From positions 94,206,674 to 94,270,673 of the forward strand of contig CANTUZ010000003.1 of the NCBI GenBank assembly GCA_947846985.1: a stretch of DNA of 64,000 bases, written 5' to 3'. Below, one piece after another: positions 58,962-64,000 of this stretch. This DNA is from Fratercula arctica (lineage: Eukaryota; Chordata; Aves; Charadriiformes; Alcidae). How positions within the stretch are numbered: the first letter of the stretch is position 1; every line of letters begins with the position of its first letter. The notes beneath the pieces are model-generated. The model was not told the DNA's origin. It made no database searches and was given only the letters and a program-made list of their open reading frames with translations. Both the position numbers and the translations under genes were made by a program.

Positions 58962-61900
58962 TAGGGAAAACAATCAGAATCAGTCCTTATGTTTCTGGAC
59001 ATGGATATCATGTAAGTGGAGGGTTTTAGCAAATCAAATTTGAACACAGCTATCCTACCCACAGACATTATACAGCTTCTTGGTTAAGCAAGATAGGGAC
59101 AGTCTTTTGCCTGTTACATATCTGAATGCAGAAATACACTAATTGAAGAAGTATCTCTTAATACCCACTATACATTAAGTCATACCCAAAGCATTACATA
59201 TGATGTTGCATACCTACATTTTACTGATAATAAAGCTTTTCCTTTTTAAAGTTAATTTCTTTCTTAAAGTGGTCAAAATTTCAAATCACAGCACTTAGTT
59301 TCCTTAGGGATTAATTAGAAAAACAACCACACTGGCAGTCCTCTGCCTTCTGCAATACAATCACTCTCCAAGACATTTGGTCCTTAATGTAGAAATGAGT
59401 GGGCTGAATAATGTTGAAACCATTTGGGACCTCTGAGGTGGACATAAAAGGGTCAGTTGAGCTATGATCCTTGTGCTTCTCTAGGATAACAAACACAACC
59501 TCTCTAGTGAAAAGGTTTATTTTCTTCATTTCCCAAACAAGGAAACTGTAACTGAGCTGCTCTGGCATGTGGGATTTATATGTAGAAAAGTGCATGGAAT
59601 TCTACCCTGAAAGCAATCATCTTTGACCCACATATAATTTTGCCCTTGAAAAAAGCGTGAAATCTCCTGGATAATGGAATTACTCATCATTCACTTAGGT
59701 GGCTTGTCCAGCCCCCATAATGAATGCAAGCAGCATTGTAATGCTGTCAGTTTCTTAATCAGGTTGTTATAATTTTCTACACATGATATAAAACAGCGTA
59801 TTGTCTTAGTAATTATAAGGCTTATCAGCAAAATCATTATTGGCAGGAAATTTTAGTAAGATCTGTGGCAGGTTTTGTCTAACATTTGAGGAGACTTTCT
59901 CATTGTTTTTGCTTGCTATAATATAATTAAGAGAGCAGAATTACAGAGATTCCATGAGGTGAACAGACCCAGGAGAAAATGCAGGGAGCTATAAACTGAA
60001 GATACATCCCTAAAATGTTTATAAAAATACTGTGAAAAACTAAAGTAAAAAATACTTGACATAATTTTGAAGATCTGGAAAACAGACGCAAAGTTGGAAT
60101 GGTCTGAAGACAGCAAAATAAAGATTTTCCATGTGATGGAATTCAATTATAGCTAAGAAAAAAAAGAAAGGAGAGGAAAGAGAGGTAGAAGATAAAGACT
60201 GCACACAACTAAGCATGAAGGTTGTGTAAAAGGGCAGTCCACAGAGACTGAGTGTGTCATTGCCGTAGGAAACAAGTTGCTTAATGTTCTAGTAGGGTAG
60301 AAAATAATTTAAGGTTTCTTTAATTAGGAAGTTGGTGGAGGCTAAGGGAAAGAGCCAGTGCATACTTAAAAAACCTTGCCTTCTACCTGGATTTCCCATG
60401 GTTCTGGGTAGGATTGAATCGCAGAATAAACCAATGACAGCAAAGCATGTTTCTATTTTATCCATAAAAATCTCTAAGCAGACAAAGAAGTATGGCAAGG
60501 AAATAAATAAAAATCAGAAACAAAACAAATTAAGGAAGAAAAAAAAAAAGATAATTGGTCTGAACCAATGCAACAGGGCTCAGTTTTATTAGATCTCAAA
60601 CAATTGATAAGTGGTCACTATTTTGCATTCATTATAATATTATAAATAAATGCAATAATACACTGCTCCTGTAGCGTTGATCTTCTCTCTCTTACAAAGG
60701 AAATAAATGTAAAAGTATGTCAGCAAAACCAAATCTCAGTAGAACAGACAGGCAAAAAGTAAGAAACCATTTTCCTACTTTTAGTTGTAAGAAATGCTTA
60801 GTTGTCCATTTCCATCCTCCAAAAGACCATCCTTTTGCAATACATCATATATGCTGTATTTTGTGGTCAGATGCCAAAAAACATGAACAAAAAATAAATC
60901 CACTATGACAAGGGTGAAGACAAATGTTAGTCTATACAAAAGATTTTGTGGGAGTGTGGTTTTATAATACAAGGCAGAGAGAGAACTGGAAGTGCTGTTC
61001 AAATCTGTATGCATGTTTTGAGATTTTCTGCACTTGCATATATATACTGACCCTGCCTGCCAGTGATAAGGAAATCCTACTCTTCTACGAAATAAAAAAA
61101 AAATTAAAAAAAATAAAAATAATCATGCTTTATTCTTACTGCAATCATATTTCCCTTGGATTTGTATATTTATTTTTTAACCTTACATATGCCAGAGCAT
61201 TTTCATTGGTCTTGTATGTGACAACTGCTACGAATCTTAGTAATCAGTAAGCTGAAATTCAAGTCTGCCCTTCAGTTGTAATTGTGGTGAGGCTGGTTGT
61301 TAGTGCTGTGACGTTAATTCCCTGGGTGATTCAGAAACTCCCCAGCCAGCCATCTGCACACGTGAGATAACAGGCTGGTTTGAGAGAAAGGACCTACTTT
61401 TAACCAGGTGACTGCCTGTACCATCAGCCACCTTCACCGTCAGGCAGCTGCGTGAGTTTTACAGAAGCTTGCCAGTTGGGAATTTTGGACAGTTCTAGCA
61501 ACTCCCTCAGGCAGGTCCTGCTGTGCCTTGTCCAAAATTTGTCCTTAGATGTGCTCGTTAATATCCCATGAGAAGTATAACAAAGACCCCCAGGCAGTTC
61601 CTGCTGCAGTACTCATCAAACTATACATAGGCAAAACATTTATAAAGGGCCACTAGATAACTGCTCATGCAGATGCAAAAAATGGTCACATAGGACAGTA
61701 TTTTGGACATAGTTGAGGTATTTGAGAGATGTATTATGTTTAATAAAGGTAATCAATAGCAGTGGATTATTCATATGCTGGAGTGGTCACATAGGACCAT
61801 GGAGCAGCTGGAATCTCATCCAATCCAGCTGGAGATGCCACTGCAATAAGCATTGCAGTGGAGACTTCCATGGCCATCAGACAGCAATGGGCTGTGTTGT

Positions 61901-62440
61901 TCAAGAGATTTGATTTCCCATGCAAATGTTACCCTTTGCCAAGATCCCAATAAATTAGTTTTTCCTTTTAAAATACACTTTGTCTGTGAGTCTGTGACTG
62001 TCTCTATAATGATTTACCTACACACAATTACTACAATAGGATTCATGTGTCTGGAAAAGTGCAGAGAGTTTTATTTATGTTTCAGGTCAAGAGTGCATTT
62101 GAAGCTTACCTGGAAGGGAATTACAAACTTGAGACTTAAAACCTGACCCATAAGAAAAAAATAGTCTTTGGCCTAGTCAAAAGCACACTTTTTTTTTAAA
62201 ATAGGATAGTAATGTAAAGCTAAAATTTGAAAAAGCAAGTTATGTGAGTTAGCAGGGAGTCACTAAAAACCTGCAGCTATGCCTAGTTTCCAGTTAATTG
62301 ACTATCACTTTATGAGAGAAGACTAAGCATACAAGAAATGAAAATGGACAAAATAGGTGGATTTTAAATATGTGGATTTAAAAATGGGTAGGTTTTATTC
62401 AAATACTGCAGTTCTGTGGATCTGTGGGATGTAACAAAAA
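58961..62440. other. Unassigned AT-rich DNA
   Basis: No gene or interspersed repeat is recognised. It contains a polypurine stretch near 60157-60200, A-rich tracts at about 60538-60550 and 61090-61122, and the hairpin at 61838-61861. The stretch 61260-61660 is less AT-rich but matches no family known to me. Confidence 0.6.
61838..61861. repeat. Perfect 10-bp-stem hairpin
   Basis: CCACTGCAAT, loop AAGC, ATTGCAGTGG. The arms are exactly complementary. No longer precursor-like fold is obvious around it. Confidence 0.9.
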
Positions 62441-62829
62441 TCATAAAATCATAGAATCATAGAATGCTTAGAGTTGGAAGGGGCTTTAAAGATCATCTTG
62501 TTCCCAGCTCCCTGCCATGGGCAGGGAAACCTCCCACTAGACCAGGTTGCTCAAAGCCCCATCCAACCTGACCTTGAACACTTCCAGGGATGGGGCATCC
62601 ACAGCTTCTCTGGGCAACGTGTTCCAGTGCCTCACCACCCTCACAGTAAAGAATTTCTTCCTAATATCTAATCTAAATCTATGCTTATTCAGTTTAAAAC
62701 TATTACCCCTCATCCTGTCATTACATTCCCTGACAAAGAGAGTCCGTCCCCACCTTTCCTGTAGGTTCCCTTTAAGTACTGGAAGGCTGTTATAAGGTCT
62801 CCCCCGAGCCTTCTCTTCTCCAGGCTGAA
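62441..62829 (-). mobile_element. CR1 LINE, 5'-truncated 3' end
   Basis: Minus-strand CR1 of about 390 bases. It starts with 'AATCATAAAATCATAGAATC', then 'TTAGAGTTGGAAGGGGC', 'CCTGCCATGGGCAGGG', 'CCAGGTTGCTCAAAGCCCC', 'CACTTCCAGGGATGGGGC', 'AAGAATTTCTTCCTAATATC', up to 'CTTCTCTTCTCCAGGCTGAA'. It looks young and is the same subfamily as 7291-7572 on the other strand. Confidence 0.95.
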
Positions 62830-63213
62830 AAATGTGGTGAGGTGATGCTTCTTAAAACAGGATGTTTGATGCATCAAAGAGATGCTTTGCCCAAACATGA
62901 TGAGAGTCCTACCATGACTGATGAAAGGTCAGTCTCTGAAATAATTTAAAAAAAAAAAAAGTTACAATGCTTTATTTATTGGGGGCATAATTTGAGTGTC
63001 AGTGGAAGAAATTATGTCTCTTTTCAGCCTGTACATTATAGTTTCCATTAATGGAAGCATGGGGCAGAGGGGTGTGATGTGCAGTCAGGTGGGGAATGCA
63101 TGACTGAAAAAGAATGGAATATGCTTAATTTCATCTTTATACAACCAAGACATAGACTTGAAGCCAGAACAGAAAAGTGCTTTTAGATCCAGTGACACAA
63201 ATGTCTTTCCCAT

Positions 63214-63255
<42 letters not shown>

Positions 63256-64000
63256 TAGTAAGGTTTTAGATTTTGTTTATTATTTTTTTAGTTTTTAAGC
63301 AGACGTAATATAATTCCAAACTAAGTGTCTCACAGAGTTAAAGAATTCAGATCAGCACAAATATCTTAATCAACCAAATTTATAATCTTTCCAAATAACA
63401 CTACCCAGGTGCTTAAGCACTGAATAAAGCTAACTAATTGTTATGCATACATGATGCCGAGTAGTTTTAATTCTTTTACACTCTTCCATTCTTTATTAAC
63501 TGAAACCTACGTCAACCAGCTCACCATTTTCTCAGGATCAACCTCTGTTCGATAAATTTGTCATTTCTATTATAGTACATAATATAACTGAAATGGTTTA
63601 TACTATTTTCTCTTTTTCTTCTTAATTCTACTCTTTCAGACATTTTATCTTGTTTATCATATTTAATGTCATCTAAACTTGAATCACTCTGGGAAATCAA
63701 GAGCTTTTTTAAAAAAATTTGCCCATTGATGTGGCACCACAGTACATCTCAATGCTGGAGATGTATTACGTGTGGATGCATAAGGGAGGGAAAAACAAGA
63801 TGACCACTATTTTTAAAAAAAATGAAATGCTTTTAACAATTTTCAAATCAAGAACCCCATAGGATTGTCACTTTCCAGAAATTAGTGAATGAAAGAAACT
63901 GAGGTATATCTGATCTTTCATTTTTACAGGTATATTTCTCTTTTCCAGGCCAATCAACATCATAACACTCTCCTAATGCTGTGTTAAACTTCTCTAAAAA
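62830..64000. other. Unassigned AT-rich DNA
   Basis: Nothing recognised except homopolymers (about 62947-62960 and 63218-63253). Confidence 0.55.
63218..63253. repeat. A(36) homopolymer
   Basis: Uninterrupted run of 36 A. No retroposed body is recognised upstream. Confidence 0.95.

Noticed and set aside
58702..59043. 113-codon frame with poly-phenylalanine
   Set aside because: It is produced by the T(38) run and is not a plausible protein.
1..64000. CRISPR array, operon, phage or other prokaryotic system
   Set aside because: No regularly spaced repeats and no dense coding. CR1 and LTR content identify vertebrate nuclear DNA.

Overview
The window looks like gene-poor nuclear DNA from a bird. 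The main evidence is at least a dozen CR1 (chicken repeat 1) LINE insertions, many ending in the octamer-type tail (ATTCTGTG)n or starting with its complement. Four further segments resemble avian endogenous-retrovirus LTRs. The background is AT-rich with many long A/T homopolymers. I recognise no host protein-coding exon, rRNA, tRNA, CRISPR array or bacterial-type operon. The open frames longer than about 60 codons are either CR1 fragments or chance frames in non-coding sequence. An intergenic desert or a long intron would both fit. The LTR types resemble ones I know from many non-galliform birds, but the species cannot be fixed from this.

Layout. 1-2.5 kb: three CR1 pieces, including a young plus-strand 3' end that cuts into an older minus-strand copy still carrying endonuclease and early reverse-transcriptase coding. 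2.5-17 kb: mostly unassigned AT-rich DNA with a cluster of small tandem duplications (4.0-5.8 kb), an LTR (6.0-6.8 kb), a CR1 (7.3-7.6 kb), a short CR1 tail (10.9 kb) and a second LTR (16.4-16.9 kb) just after a conspicuous hairpin. 17-36 kb: the quietest part, with essentially no recognisable young repeat, and the best place to look for conserved non-coding elements. 36-40 kb: four CR1 copies of different ages. 45.7-55.5 kb: a repeat-dense block with two LTRs, three long plus-strand CR1 copies, a CR1-in-CR1 nest, one younger CR1 3' end and an unassigned GC-rich block. 55.5-64 kb: quiet again except for one minus-strand CR1 at 62.4 kb and two very long homopolymers.

No genes act together here. 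The biology visible is retrotransposition (CR1, target-primed with 5' truncation), LTR deposition, replication slippage and decay. I found no convincing new biological system. The most useful leads are the nested CR1 events with near-exact junctions, the 43-bp hairpin at 16261, the duplication cluster near 4 kb, the unassigned GC-rich block at 53.4-53.9 kb, and possible conserved non-coding sequence in the 17-36 kb quiet zone. Repeat boundaries are read by eye against remembered family structure and are generally good to about 10-30 bases.
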